Assembly: GCF_014643835.1 (NCBI RefSeq)
Contig: NZ_BMKD01000009.1
Location: 1 to 64,000, forward strand
Reading direction: 5' to 3'
Source: Mucilaginibacter rubeus
GTDB lineage: Bacteria > Bacteroidota > Bacteroidia > Sphingobacteriales > Sphingobacteriaceae
Length of the DNA: 64,000 nucleotides
In this document: one piece after another, positions 24,626 to 34,302 of the stretch
Layout: each line of letters begins with the position of its first letter
How positions within the stretch are numbered: the first letter of the stretch is position 1
Translations under genes and position numbers: made by a program
Notes under the pieces: generated by a model
What the model was told of the DNA's origin: nothing
The model's database searches: none
The model's input: the letters and a program-made list of their open reading frames with translations, nothing else

Positions 24626-26737
24626 ATGGCAAATTTAACTTTAGCACCACGATGGGCATCAAGTGTGCTGCAACTTGGAAACACCGCTTATGTAGATTGC
24701 GGTACACCAACCGTACTAAACAATTTAACCTCCTTTACCCTGGAGGCCTGGGTAAACGTGTCGAGCCTTAACGGATTTCAATCCGTAGTTGGCAATGTTG
24801 ACAATGCGGTTGGCGGACAATACCAATTATTTCTTGAATCGGGTTATGTTTACGCCTATGTAGGCATCGCACCGTATCTGATCAAATCAACTTTACCCAT
24901 CACTGTCGACGAATGGCACCACCTGGCCTCTGTATTTGATGGTACAACTTCCAGTTTATCGCTTTATGTTGATGGCGTGGCTGTTGCGCAAAGCACCTTT
25001 TCGGGAACGCTGCCTGCAAGCGGTACCAATATGCTGCTGGGGGCTGTAATGCAGCAGAGTAGCCCGATCTGGTACCTACAGGGCCAGCTTGGAAGGATTA
25101 TGATCTGGAATAGCGTGCGCGACGCTGAAGATATCCTTAATGATTCGGTACAAGTAAATAATTATAGCGCTGTCCAAAATCCCAACCTTATATTTTACAG
25201 CGACTTTTCGGAAATGCCGGGGGTAGACAGTTCCGGAAATAATATAGCCCTTAATTTCAAAAACAATGTACAATACGCGTTCAATGTTCCATCTGTTGTA
25301 CTGGGAGCGGATGGTTATGTTGATTGCGGCTCCTTTCCCGAATACAGCATTCCCGGAAACGCCCCTTATACCATTGAAGGCTGGTTCTTCCCGGGCAGCA
25401 GCAGCAACGGTATCCTGTTAAGTTATGGCCTGGACGGCGCATGGGAATACAAAGTAAGCTATCAAAACAACCAGGTTATAGGCCAGCGTAACAGCGACAG
25501 TATTTCTTTAGCATCAGCAGCCTCGGTTTTGCCGCTAAGCTATTATCATTTTGCACTAAGTTATGATAGCGATGTTAAAGCCCTTAGCTTGTACGTAAAC
25601 GGTAACCTTCAGGCTATCGATTATTTTCCTTCGCCGGTTACCGCGGTTCCAAACGGGCATGTACTCGTAGGCGCCCAATATGATTCGAACGGAAATATCA
25701 TCGACAACTTCGGCGGTTCTATCCAAAACCTGCGCATCTGGAATGTATGTTTGGAACAATCAGAAATTGTTCAATGGATGTACAATGACGTGATAACCGA
25801 TAACCGTTTAATTTCAAATTTTGATTTCACCGTTAACCCGCCGATAGATACAACCGACAAATCAACCCTTGAACTGGATAACGGTGCTGTGCAGCAACTC
25901 CAAACCGTAAACGTTTTAACCACCGAGCAGATTGCGCTTTTGGGCATCCCACAATCCATCAACGCTATTTACCTAAATCAAAACGTAGAAACGCCTGTAC
26001 CGCCGCCTACTGATATCCTATTTGCCAGTCAGCCCAAAGTTTTTACCGAAGATCATAAAGAGGAAAGCTGGGCACAATTCGAAGATTGGTTCGGCAGTAA
26101 AAACGGAGGCCCGGCAACAGAAGGCTTTCGCCAGCAGTTTGATAACGCTTATGAAAAAGCCCGGCAAATGTTCGACGAAAATGCCAACCTGTCCCGCGTT
26201 TTTACCCGCACCGATACCAATGGCATAACCCGTATTATTTACCATGGTGTAAAGGCAGACATGCTCGTTTACGAAGGGGCTATAGGCGCCGAATCAGACT
26301 GTACGCTCTGGTGGATCCAATTCATCTTTGCGCTTACTGTAGGTTTCCTTCAGGCTGTGGGGCTGGCACCTACCACCGGCAATATCGCCACGCGTATTTA
26401 TAATCTGCTCCGTGCAAATCAAACGGTAATGAATGCCATGAGCTCAATGGCCGGAAAAGCAATCAGCGCCACAGCCGCTATTGGTTTTGTAGGTGTAATA
26501 TATCAGCAGGGACTCATGTGGACCATTATCAAGTTTGTGCTGACATCCGCAGGATGGTATGCCTTATTCTGGATCCTTCGTAAAGTAATAGCCATAGTAA
26601 CAGGCCTGGAAGCAGCCGCCATACTTGCCGGTTTTATTGTATGGGCTACTCAGCTTACCATACTTTCACTTAAATACAATACCGCATGCGGTCAGCTTCT
26701 CCAATCAACTAATGTTTCACCTTCTTTTAATTCATAA
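24626..26737 (+). CDS. Double-LamG protein with hydrophobic C-terminus
   Basis: A 703-residue protein. Two LamG/concanavalin A-like domains occupy residues about 15-205 and 225-410, with the repeated phrases VDCG, FTLEAWV/YTIEGWF, WHHLASVFD/YYHFALSYD, LSLYVDG/LSLYVNG and GRIMIWN/QNLRIWN. A linker carries SWAQFEDWFGSKNGGPATEG near 480. Residues about 560-685 hold four or five strongly hydrophobic segments. No signal peptide is visible at the N-terminus (MANLTLAPRW). Such a plan, sugar/protein-binding front and membrane-active back, could suit a toxin or surface adhesin, but function is unknown. The vWA gene starts five bases downstream. Confidence 0.7.
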   Translation: MANLTLAPRWASSVLQLGNTAYVDCGTPTVLNNLTSFTLEAWVNVSSLNGFQSVVGNVDNAVGGQYQLFLESGYVYAYVGIAPYLIKSTLPITVDEWHHLASVFDGTTSSLSLYVDGVAVAQSTFSGTLPASGTNMLLGAVMQQSSPIWYLQGQLGRIMIWNSVRDAEDILNDSVQVNNYSAVQNPNLIFYSDFSEMPGVDSSGNNIALNFKNNVQYAFNVPSVVLGADGYVDCGSFPEYSIPGNAPYTIEGWFFPGSSSNGILLSYGLDGAWEYKVSYQNNQVIGQRNSDSISLASAASVLPLSYYHFALSYDSDVKALSLYVNGNLQAIDYFPSPVTAVPNGHVLVGAQYDSNGNIIDNFGGSIQNLRIWNVCLEQSEIVQWMYNDVITDNRLISNFDFTVNPPIDTTDKSTLELDNGAVQQLQTVNVLTTEQIALLGIPQSINAIYLNQNVETPVPPPTDILFASQPKVFTEDHKEESWAQFEDWFGSKNGGPATEGFRQQFDNAYEKARQMFDENANLSRVFTRTDTNGITRIIYHGVKADMLVYEGAIGAESDCTLWWIQFIFALTVGFLQAVGLAPTTGNIATRIYNLLRANQTVMNAMSSMAGKAISATAAIGFVGVIYQQGLMWTIIKFVLTSAGWYALFWILRKVIAIVTGLEAAAILAGFIVWATQLTILSLKYNTACGQLLQSTNVSPSFNS

Positions 26738-26741
26738 AGCC

Positions 26742-28103
26742 ATGCCAACTTCAACACCTGTTGTCGCTATACCTGTGGTAGACACTTCATATAGCATGAC
26801 AACTTCAAATTATGTCGCAATCACAGTCATCGATACCAAAGCTTTCCTGAACAATGCGCTCCCTGGCGATTATATTGGCGTGGCATCCTACGACACCAAC
26901 GGAAGAGTAACCTATAACCTGGCACAGGTTGATCAAAACCTTACCGTACCGGTTACAGCAGCTGCAGCTGTACAAAACCTAAGTTTCACCGGAAGCTGCA
27001 CCAATATGGGAGGAGGGCTTCAAACCGCTGTAAATATGCTTTCAAGTGCTCCTGCCGGTGTAAATAAAGGCCTGGTGCTGCTTTCTGACGGTTATCAAAA
27101 CTGCGGCACCAATCCCCTGCCATTACCTGCCGGCACCCCTCCCGTATATTCATGTGCAATGGGGCCGGCGTCTGACCAAAACTTAATGCAGCAAATTGCA
27201 ACCCAGAGCGGCGGCCAGTATTATTATGCCCCCTATGTTTTCAATATGATGCAAATTTACAACCAGATCAGGGCGCAAACTCCTGATGCACAATTACTTG
27301 CAAACGGATACAAAGTAGCCCAGGCCTATGACTACCTGCTGATTCCGGCCACCGTATCTGCAGGCAACGACCTCGGGCAGTTTTCGGTTGTATGGAGTGA
27401 TCCTAATTATACGTTCACAAACGGCCAGCCCGGACTTAATCAATTAAGTGTAACACTTGTAACGCCGGCCGGCGTGGTAATTACACCAATGCCTACCTTA
27501 CAGGGAGGGGCCTATGTGGTATTTAACATTCCTAACCCGGCGGTAGGCCTATGGTATATCCAGATCATGTATGGCGGTACAACCCCGCAGGGCCTGACAG
27601 GCGGTGCCTTTGAATACGCACCTTCAGGCAATGCCGCTCCGCTTCAGCTTACAGTTGATGCCCCTGCTGTTGTACGCAAAGGACAGCCTATTACTTATCA
27701 TGCACATTTAACGGATGATGGAAAGCCGATAACCGGACAACAAATACGTGCTTTGGTTACCCGTCCCAAACTAAGTCAGAATAGCGCAATTAAAGCTTAT
27801 GCATCAGACCTTAAAAACATAAAGCTGCCTGAAGAAACAATGGACACTATACAACATCCCGATTTGGCGAAGCTCGATCTGCTTTACAGGCAGCGGTTGA
27901 CGGAGGAGGACCTTTTGCCGCACATAAAGGGCGGGAGTATCCTGTCAGCGGCAAAGCAAGGTGGGTACGCCGGTACTATACATGAAACGCACGAGGCCGG
28001 AAGTTACACCATCGAACTTGAAGTAACCGGATTTTCAGACAAATCCAAAACGCCGTTTTCCAGAAGTCGTCGCTTTAATGTAGTGGTTACCGATGGCGAT
28101 TGA
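26742..28103 (+). CDS. Von Willebrand factor A domain protein
   Basis: A 453-residue protein. The vWA domain (residues about 5-200) has an intact MIDAS metal site: DTSYS near 14-18, the threonine in GSCTNMGGG, and the aspartate in VLLSDGYQNC. A beta-rich middle follows, then an Ig-like part near 300-450 (LTVDAPAVVRKGQPITYHAH). There is no signal peptide (MPTSTPVVAIPVVD). The ATG at 26742 is chosen because the longer frame to 26625 only shadows the LamG gene. Tight linkage (four bases between stop and start) suggests it works with the LamG protein, perhaps as metal-dependent binding partner or chaperone. Confidence 0.75.
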   Translation: MPTSTPVVAIPVVDTSYSMTTSNYVAITVIDTKAFLNNALPGDYIGVASYDTNGRVTYNLAQVDQNLTVPVTAAAAVQNLSFTGSCTNMGGGLQTAVNMLSSAPAGVNKGLVLLSDGYQNCGTNPLPLPAGTPPVYSCAMGPASDQNLMQQIATQSGGQYYYAPYVFNMMQIYNQIRAQTPDAQLLANGYKVAQAYDYLLIPATVSAGNDLGQFSVVWSDPNYTFTNGQPGLNQLSVTLVTPAGVVITPMPTLQGGAYVVFNIPNPAVGLWYIQIMYGGTTPQGLTGGAFEYAPSGNAAPLQLTVDAPAVVRKGQPITYHAHLTDDGKPITGQQIRALVTRPKLSQNSAIKAYASDLKNIKLPEETMDTIQHPDLAKLDLLYRQRLTEEDLLPHIKGGSILSAAKQGGYAGTIHETHEAGSYTIELEVTGFSDKSKTPFSRSRRFNVVVTDGD

Positions 28104-28129
28104 ATAAACCACCATCCTGTTTAATAAAC

Positions 28130-28168
28130 AAAAAGCCTGTGTCGGAATTATATCCTGCACAGGCTTTT
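28130..28168. terminator. Bidirectional terminator between the vWA and DedA genes
   Basis: AAAAGCCTGTG and CACAGGCTTTT form an 11-bp perfect stem with A and T tails on both sides, between two convergent genes. Confidence 0.8.
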
Positions 28169-28194
28169 GATATTTGAAAATGCTGAACAGGCTT

Positions 28195-28851
28195 TTATTG
28201 CCCCTCAGAAACTTTGGCGCTACGGCCTTTTATAGCGGCAAAAATGGGTGGCAATATCGAGATGAGAATGATGATCACTCCTACCAGCGAAAAGTTTTTA
28301 GCTATCACCGGTACCTGCCCTAATTTGTAACCCGCAAACAGGAACACAATGATCCATGATGCACCGCCGACGATGTTATAAAGGCTATACTTTAAAAAAG
28401 GCATCCTGCCAACACCGGCCACAAAAGGTGCGATAGTGCGGATAATAGGCATAAAACGGCTAAAAATCACCGCCTTGCCGCCGTGTTTATCAAAAAAAGC
28501 TTTGGTTTTAAGATAGTATTCGAGCTTTAGGATCTTATTTTCCTCTTTAAAAACTTTAGGGCCTAAATAGTTGCCTAAAAGATAATTGACGGTATTGCCG
28601 ATAAAGGCAGCGGCAATTAATATGATGCCCAGCAGCCAGATATCCAAACCCGAACTACCACTGGCTATTAACGCGCCAGCCGCAAACAACAGTGAATCGC
28701 CTGGTAAAAAAGGGGTTACTACAAAACCTGTTTCGGCAAATATGATCAGGAAAAGGATCAGGTAGGTCCATCCCTGGTAAGCGCTGGTTATTTGTACCAG
28801 GTGCTTATCAATATGCAGTATAAAGTCGATTATGCTTTTTATTACTTCCAC
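28195..28851 (-). CDS. DedA family membrane protein
   Basis: A 218-residue inner-membrane protein of the DedA superfamily; some members are phospholipid or undecaprenyl-phosphate flippases. It shows the conserved ETGFVVTPFLPGDSLLFAAG block (residues about 40-60), FIGNTVNYLLGNYLG near 85, and the SRFMPIIRTIAPFVAGVGRM motif near 130 with its essential Arg. Multiple membrane segments run to GYKLG. The start is a GTG at 28851. A TATTTTTG -7 box lies 16 bases upstream. Confidence 0.88.
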   Translation of the reverse strand: MEVIKSIIDFILHIDKHLVQITSAYQGWTYLILFLIIFAETGFVVTPFLPGDSLLFAAGALIASGSSGLDIWLLGIILIAAAFIGNTVNYLLGNYLGPKVFKEENKILKLEYYLKTKAFFDKHGGKAVIFSRFMPIIRTIAPFVAGVGRMPFLKYSLYNIVGGASWIIVFLFAGYKLGQVPVIAKNFSLVGVIIILISILPPIFAAIKGRSAKVSEGQ

Positions 28852-28867
28852 AGGCTAAAATTTTGCC

Positions 28868-28875
28868 CAAAAATA
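28868..28875 (-). promoter_or_regulatory. -7 box of the DedA gene
   Basis: Minus-strand TATTTTTG (fits TAnnTTTG), 16 bases before the GTG start. No good -33 element was found. Confidence 0.45.
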
Positions 28876-28896
28876 TAAATATTAAACAAAACGCAG

Positions 28897-29649
28897 CTAC
28901 TGAAGTGTCTTACTAAGCAGATTATTAGTAAGTACCCCCGCGCCAAAGGCCAATGAGTCGGCGCTGCCAACAATACCTTTAGTATAAATAGTATAGGCGC
29001 GGCCGTCCTGTATAGTTACATTTTGCAGGGTTGTTTCAATTGTCGTGGGCGTTCGGGTAGTGGTAATGGTAAAGTTATAATTACCGGCAGTAAGTTCAAC
29101 GTATTTAGATACCTTGTTAAAGGTAGTACCTCTAACCACAAGGGTGTCATTAGCCCGCAGATCCAGGGCTGATGTATTGGGTGAAGTATGTACAAACCTC
29201 ACCTTTCCTTTCCCTATGGCTGGCAAACCGGTACTATCAGATAGTATAAATGAACTGACAAACGAACTATCCTTTCTGAAGCCGGTTATAAACATCGTGT
29301 ATTTCCTGTTGGCTTTAAGCGTAGTATCAAATTGCAGCAAAATAACCGGCGCCGCAGTAGCTGTACGTAACTGTAACGGCGGTTCAAGTGTTGAAAGGTA
29401 AAAATATCCCGAACTGTTTGGATAAGTATAGGTAGTGGTATTATACCTGATAAAATGCTGATAAAGGTATACCGGCTGGATATCGGGGCTTAAATTAACG
29501 ATTTGAAACTGGGTATTGAGGCCTATTGATGATGCATTGCCCCCCTTACCGCACGAAGAAACAGCACAGATGAAAAGTCCGCATAGCATAGCTATAAAAA
29601 ATGAAACCAGTACCTTGCTTTTATTTTTATTAACCATTAATGTAATCAT
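28897..29649 (-). CDS. DUF4397 domain lipoprotein (second of a pair)
   Basis: A 250-residue lipoprotein of unknown function. The signal ends in AVSSC near residue 33. The body has the DUF4397 pattern of beta-rich repeats with phrases FQIVNLSPDIQPVYLY and VRFVHTSPNTSALDLRANDT, also seen in its upstream neighbour. The ATG at 29649 overlaps the neighbour's stop (ATGA), so the two are co-translated; the ATG at 29637 is an alternative that gives a more usual signal peptide. Confidence 0.72.
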   Translation of the reverse strand: MITLMVNKNKSKVLVSFFIAMLCGLFICAVSSCGKGGNASSIGLNTQFQIVNLSPDIQPVYLYQHFIRYNTTTYTYPNSSGYFYLSTLEPPLQLRTATAAPVILLQFDTTLKANRKYTMFITGFRKDSSFVSSFILSDSTGLPAIGKGKVRFVHTSPNTSALDLRANDTLVVRGTTFNKVSKYVELTAGNYNFTITTTRTPTTIETTLQNVTIQDGRAYTIYTKGIVGSADSLAFGAGVLTNNLLSKTLQ

Positions 29650-30335
29650 TGATTGATGAACAAACCGGTTGCCAGGCCTGTACTTTTATTGCCGTAACCG
29701 TAATAAGTGTATATCTTACCGGCGCTTAGTGATACCGTATCCCTTACAATGGTACCCGGAAAGGCCGCCGAATGCAACGCCATATTATGCTCCCCGGGCG
29801 CTACCAAATAAAAAGTTGAAGTACTTTTAAAACCCAAATCTTTCATTTTTGGGGTATCTAAGGCAGCTGTTGTACCTTCAAAGTGCACGCTTATATTTCC
29901 GGCATCTGGCGAAGCATTTACAAACCTGATCTTTGCCTGTTTATTTGTATCGGCAACCAATACATCTGTAGTTTTAAAAACCTGATCGACCGTATTACCA
30001 GCTACGTAAAATGAATATACAGAATCCTTACTTAAAGTTAAAGGCAGGCTAAACAGCGGATTGGGATTATTTGGCCCATCTAATTTAACCGAATAGCTTT
30101 GTGTACCCGCTTTTACCGAAATATACCCGAGCGTGCCTCCCGGATAAAATGTTGTTGTATTGTTTATTCTTGTACCATTAACATAAATATTAACATTATT
30201 AAAACTGGCATTAATAACGTTTAGCGATGACGTTGACGAATCCACGGCATCGGGCTTATCATTATTTTTTTTGCAAGACGTAAGGTAGCCCGTTATGGCT
30301 ATAATGATCAATAAAGCTTTAACCTTAATATTCAT
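29646..30335 (-). CDS. DUF4397 domain lipoprotein (first of a pair)
   Basis: A 229-residue lipoprotein with signal ending YLTSC near residue 20, then a charged KKNNDKPD tether. It shares the DUF4397 motifs with the following gene: LNVINASFNNVNIYVNGTRI and IRFVNASPDAGNISVHFEG. The repeated asn/val-rich strands suggest an Ig-like or adhesin-like fold on the cell surface. No enzyme motif is visible. The ATG at 30335 starts the signal peptide cleanly. Confidence 0.72.
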   Translation of the reverse strand: MNIKVKALLIIIAITGYLTSCKKNNDKPDAVDSSTSSLNVINASFNNVNIYVNGTRINNTTTFYPGGTLGYISVKAGTQSYSVKLDGPNNPNPLFSLPLTLSKDSVYSFYVAGNTVDQVFKTTDVLVADTNKQAKIRFVNASPDAGNISVHFEGTTAALDTPKMKDLGFKSTSTFYLVAPGEHNMALHSAAFPGTIVRDTVSLSAGKIYTYYGYGNKSTGLATGLFINQ

Positions 30336-30388
30336 ATACAATTATAAGCTATAACTGCTTACTGTAATTTTTGGTATCGGGTGCTGAA

Positions 30389-30419
30389 CAAAAAAAGTCC
30401 GGTTTATGATACCGGACTT
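30389..30419 (-). terminator. dnaN terminator
   Basis: On the minus strand AAGTCCGGT and ACCGGACTT form a 9-bp stem with a seven-base loop, followed by a T run, 30 bases past the dnaN stop. Confidence 0.8.
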
Positions 30420-30448
30420 AGTTTTGGATTTATAATTTAAGTTTACAC

Positions 30449-31573
30449 TTAAGCATAACTATTGAGCATCACCGGCATAACCAGCATCAGCACATCTTCA
30501 TTCTCATCACCTCCCTGCGGCAGTAATAAACCGGCACGGTTTGGAGTTGACATCTCCAAAGATACTTCTTCACAGCTTAAATTCTTCAACATTTCTATTA
30601 AAAATCTTGCATTGAAGCCAATTTCCATGTCTTCGCCCTCATATTGGCAGCTTAAACGCTCGTGTGCCTCGTTAGCAAAATCAATATCTTCTGAAGAGAT
30701 ATTTAACTCGCTGCCATTTATTTTAAGCCTTACCTGGTGCGTGGTCTTGTTAGCATAAATAGCCACACGGTTTAACGAACCCAGGAAGGTAAGCCTGTCG
30801 ATATTTAATTTATTAGGGTTATTTTGAGGGATAACCGCCTCGTAATCAGGGTAACGCTCGTCAATTAAACGACACACCAGGTTGATATTGCCAAACTTGA
30901 AGAAAGCACTGGTGGAATTATACTCAACAGATACATTTACATCATCGCTTGGTAATGATGATTTAAGCAGGGTTAACGCCTTTTTAGGCAGGATGAATGA
31001 TGTAGTGCTTGCAGCCTTTGCATCTTTACGGCGGTAACGAACCAGTTTATGTGCGTCTGTAGCAACAAAAGTAAGGGCCGATGTTGTTAGCTGGCAGTAA
31101 ACGCCTGTCATAGCCGGGCGCAACTCGTCATTACTTACCGCGAAAATGGTTTTGTTGATAGCTTCGGCTAAAACTGAAGCAGGCAGATTTACTGATGAAG
31201 CGTTTTCAACAACCGGGATCTTTGGAAAATCCTCACCGTTTTCGCCGCTCAGTTTGTATTTACCGTCGCCGGCGTTAATTTCAATGGCGAAGGTTTTATC
31301 ATCAACCGAAAAAGCAACAGGTTGCTCCGGTAATGATTTCAGGGTCTCTAACAATATACGCGACGGGATAGCAATCCTGCCGTTCTCTTTAGCCTCAACA
31401 GGCAAAGAGGTGGTCATGCTGGTTTGCAGGTCGGTAGCAGAAATGGTCAAGTTCCCATCCTTTATCTCGAACAAAAAGTTTTCCAGTATCGGCAGCACAG
31501 TACTGCTGCTTAACGCGCCACTTACCGATTGCAGTTGTTTGAGTAATGTTGAGGTAGAAACAATAAATCTCAT
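30449..31573 (-). CDS. dnaN: DNA polymerase III beta subunit (sliding clamp)
   Basis: Ring-shaped processivity clamp of the replicative polymerase. The 374-residue length is normal, with three clamp-fold repeats. It begins MRFIVSTSTLLKQLQSVSGA, has LPILENFLFEIKDGNLTISATD near 30-50, the middle-domain FVATDAHKLVRYRRKD near 175, and the C-terminal LLPQGG...MLVMPVMLNSYA. dnaA is not in the window, so it is away from the classical dnaA-dnaN arrangement. A TATTTTTG -7 box lies 19 bases upstream. Confidence 0.95.
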   Translation of the reverse strand: MRFIVSTSTLLKQLQSVSGALSSSTVLPILENFLFEIKDGNLTISATDLQTSMTTSLPVEAKENGRIAIPSRILLETLKSLPEQPVAFSVDDKTFAIEINAGDGKYKLSGENGEDFPKIPVVENASSVNLPASVLAEAINKTIFAVSNDELRPAMTGVYCQLTTSALTFVATDAHKLVRYRRKDAKAASTTSFILPKKALTLLKSSLPSDDVNVSVEYNSTSAFFKFGNINLVCRLIDERYPDYEAVIPQNNPNKLNIDRLTFLGSLNRVAIYANKTTHQVRLKINGSELNISSEDIDFANEAHERLSCQYEGEDMEIGFNARFLIEMLKNLSCEEVSLEMSTPNRAGLLLPQGGDENEDVLMLVMPVMLNSYA

Positions 31574-31592
31574 ATGGTTGTAATTAATCTAT

Positions 31593-31600
31593 CAAAAATA
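31593..31600 (-). promoter_or_regulatory. dnaN promoter -7 box
   Basis: Minus-strand TATTTTTG, 19 bases before the dnaN ATG, inside the 33-base gap after gldFG. No -33 match was found. Confidence 0.45.
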
Positions 31601-31606
31601 GAAAAT

Positions 31607-34003
31607 TTAACGGGCATACTTTTGCCTGCGTAAATAATGTTGAAAAATAGCACATATTAACACTAAAATCAGCGGTGCAACAGTATTAACCAGCTGCCAG
31701 TACAATTTTTCGCCGCGGATACGTGCCCTGTCCAGCAGGCGGATCTTAATTTCCTTGGTACGCAGGGCTATCAGCCCCGAGTCGTCGGTCATGTAATCGG
31801 CTATGTTAAGCAGCAGGTTTTTATTACCGTAGGTTTGATGGGTATAATGATCATAACCCAGCGGATAAGGCGAACCATCGCTGCCTACCTGATTCTTTAA
31901 AATATCACCATCGCTAATCACTATCATTTTGGTAGGCTCGCTTTGTTGCTTTATGGCAACTTGCTCTTTAAGCCCTTCGGGCAGCGGACGGTTTTGCCAG
32001 TCGCTTACAAAACTGCCTTCCAATAATACACCCGTTATTTTAGGTGTACTTTGAAATTCTTTAGGGTTTGGCTCCTGCTCCAAAGCCTGCAATGATAATA
32101 TGTGCGGAGCTGTTAACTTTTTATTATAGGGCGATGAGGTTAGCAACACCGTTTTATTTACATTTTTGGTATCGAGGATATCAATAGTGCTTGCAAACTC
32201 GCTGCCGATGCCGTCCAAATTTTTCACCACCGGGTGTTTGCTTAGCGGAATAAATACCGGGTAATACAGCCATGGCAGCATCTGGATCTGCGCCTGCCCG
32301 CCAACATTGCCGGTGCTGATGGGAATTTGCGAGCAGTTCATATCAGCAATCAGATCATAATTGATACGGATGCCGTAACGGAAAAGCTGATCATCCAGGT
32401 TAAGCTGTTTTGGGAAAGCAAGCTGCTCGCCGCCATGCCCGCGAAGGCTATCCAATTCGGCGCTAACCTGGTCAATAGTCCACAATACCCGGCCTCCGTG
32501 CATGATATACTGATCAAGCTTAAATTTCTCTATTTCCGAAAACTTTTGATCTGGTTTAGCTATCACCAGCAATTTGATCTTTTGCAGATCGGCAAAGGAA
32601 ATTGCATTCAAATCAACCCGGCCTACCTGGAAACCATCGGCAAGGGTTTTCATGGCATCGTTCAGTTGTAAATCGGTTAGTTCATGATGGCCTTCGGTAA
32701 AGCCGATTTGCGGCCTGCCCCCGTTAACCGCTTTTTTTATGGCCGATGAAAATGCATATTCCAGGTTTTGGATAGAGTTATTCAGTACTTCATCGGGCGA
32801 GAGGCCTATCCTGCTCAGCAATAGCTTTACCGGGATATCCTTACCATCTGCCGATACCAACGCCGACGGAAATATAAGCTTTTGGCTTACGCCATTATCA
32901 GTTTTAACGCTCAGGTTGGTTGGCTCAACACCTTCGGCAGCCATGTTTTGGATCACTTCGTTCTGCTGATCGTTGTTTAAACCTTTCAATGGGTCACGAA
33001 ACTCGAACTGAATTTTACCTTTACTGTAAGCTTGCAAATCGCTCAGCATATCGCGTGTAGCGCTTTGCAGGCGTTTAAAGCCGCCCGGCAGGTTATCGCC
33101 CTGTAAATACACCACCACTTTTACTTTTTTAGGCAGCTTATCCATGATTTGCCTACTGATGGACGATATGGTATAACGCTTTTCGGCAGTAAAATCAAAA
33201 CGGGTAAAAGTAAATGATGACAGGATCCCCAGAAAAAACAAAACTCCTAAAACGCCGATCATCACAGTACCGCCTACCCCCTTTTGGCGCTGCTTTGCCA
33301 GCACAAACAGGGTAAGCCATATAAATATACCGGTGGTGATGATGAAATAAACCAGGTCGCGGGTATCCAGCACACCACGGCTTACCGAATCATAGTGCTG
33401 GGTGATACCTAAATTCTGCAATCCCAGGTCCTGCAATGAGAGCAACTGACTAATTGAATCAAACCCACTGTAAAAAAAGAAACACAGAAAAACGGATATC
33501 GTAAAGGCAATGATCTGATTTTTAGTGATGGATGAGGTAAACAAACCTATCCCCACAAATACTGCTCCCAATAAAAACAAACCGATGTATGAGCCTATCA
33601 CTGCGCCGGTATCAATATTGCCCTGCGGCATGCCCAATGCACTTACCGAATAATAGTAAACCAATGTGGGCAGTAAAGCAAAAAGTACTATTAACAAACA
33701 GGCAAGGTATTTGCCCAGTACTATTTCCCAATCTTTTAAAGGGCGGGTAAACAGCAGTTCAAAAGTGCCTTCCTTACGCTCTTCGGCAAGGGAGCGCATG
33801 GTAATGGCCGGGATCAGGAACATGAACAGGTACGGCGCAGTGCTGAACAAGCTTTCGAGCCCGGCATACCCGTACTCCAGTATACTTGAATCAGGGAATA
33901 CCCACAAAAACAGGCCAAGCACCAGTAAAAATACACCGATGGTAACATAGGCCACCAGCGAACTGAGGTAGGATACTATTTCTTTTTTAAGGATACTCAG
34001 CAC
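31607..34003 (-). CDS. GldF-GldG fusion, gliding-type ABC transporter
   Basis: A 798-residue inner-membrane protein combining two components that are separate in Flavobacterium. Residues 1-240 are a GldF-like ABC-2 permease with six membrane segments and RSLAEERKEGTFELLFTRPL near 70. Residues about 245-760 are a GldG-like periplasmic domain (RFDFTAEKRYTISSISRQIM, then KVVVYLQGDNLPGGFKRLQ), and a membrane segment near 770 closes the chain before RRQKYAR. With GldA it would form the ABC complex associated with gliding or related envelope functions. gldA lies 2.3 kb upstream across three barrel genes. Confidence 0.85.
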   Translation of the reverse strand: MLSILKKEIVSYLSSLVAYVTIGVFLLVLGLFLWVFPDSSILEYGYAGLESLFSTAPYLFMFLIPAITMRSLAEERKEGTFELLFTRPLKDWEIVLGKYLACLLIVLFALLPTLVYYYSVSALGMPQGNIDTGAVIGSYIGLFLLGAVFVGIGLFTSSITKNQIIAFTISVFLCFFFYSGFDSISQLLSLQDLGLQNLGITQHYDSVSRGVLDTRDLVYFIITTGIFIWLTLFVLAKQRQKGVGGTVMIGVLGVLFFLGILSSFTFTRFDFTAEKRYTISSISRQIMDKLPKKVKVVVYLQGDNLPGGFKRLQSATRDMLSDLQAYSKGKIQFEFRDPLKGLNNDQQNEVIQNMAAEGVEPTNLSVKTDNGVSQKLIFPSALVSADGKDIPVKLLLSRIGLSPDEVLNNSIQNLEYAFSSAIKKAVNGGRPQIGFTEGHHELTDLQLNDAMKTLADGFQVGRVDLNAISFADLQKIKLLVIAKPDQKFSEIEKFKLDQYIMHGGRVLWTIDQVSAELDSLRGHGGEQLAFPKQLNLDDQLFRYGIRINYDLIADMNCSQIPISTGNVGGQAQIQMLPWLYYPVFIPLSKHPVVKNLDGIGSEFASTIDILDTKNVNKTVLLTSSPYNKKLTAPHILSLQALEQEPNPKEFQSTPKITGVLLEGSFVSDWQNRPLPEGLKEQVAIKQQSEPTKMIVISDGDILKNQVGSDGSPYPLGYDHYTHQTYGNKNLLLNIADYMTDDSGLIALRTKEIKIRLLDRARIRGEKLYWQLVNTVAPLILVLICAIFQHYLRRQKYAR

Positions 34004-34302
34004 GTTATATTATATTGTATTAAGCGCCGAAATTACAACAATAATGCGCCAAAGCAAAGTGTGCTCGGATATCGGGGAGAGATATCGGATTTAATTATTT
34101 TAAAACCCCTTTGCGGGTTTAAGCGTGGACGCTCCTTTTAAAGCGTAGTTCAAGCGAAGGACGCTTGAACTTGCCGGGGGACTTTTGAGCTTGTGGGGCA
34201 ACACTACTGCAACTGCCACTTTAATATCTGCTACTAAAACCTCTGTCCGTCCGTTTCCAGGACCCAACCACCTGTGGCCAAAAGCCGGACAACTACCCAA
34301 TC
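34004..34302. other. Intergenic gap with hairpins and one TGTCCGTCCG copy
   Basis: No gene. It contains GTTCAAGCG/CGCTTGAAC, a 9-bp perfect hairpin with a five-base loop (34148-34170), a smaller AGCGT/ACGCT hairpin just before it (34122-34133), and one copy of TGTCCGTCCG (34244-34253). It may end the barrel-gene transcript. Confidence 0.55.
34148..34170. repeat. 9-bp hairpin
   Basis: GTTCAAGCG and CGCTTGAAC around AAGGA. There is no T tract, so it is more likely a repeat-element stem than a classical terminator. Confidence 0.6.

Noticed and set aside
26625-26741. N-terminal extension of the vWA frame into the LamG gene
   Set aside because: It only shadows the LamG coding sequence in another frame; the ATG at 26742 directly follows the LamG stop.
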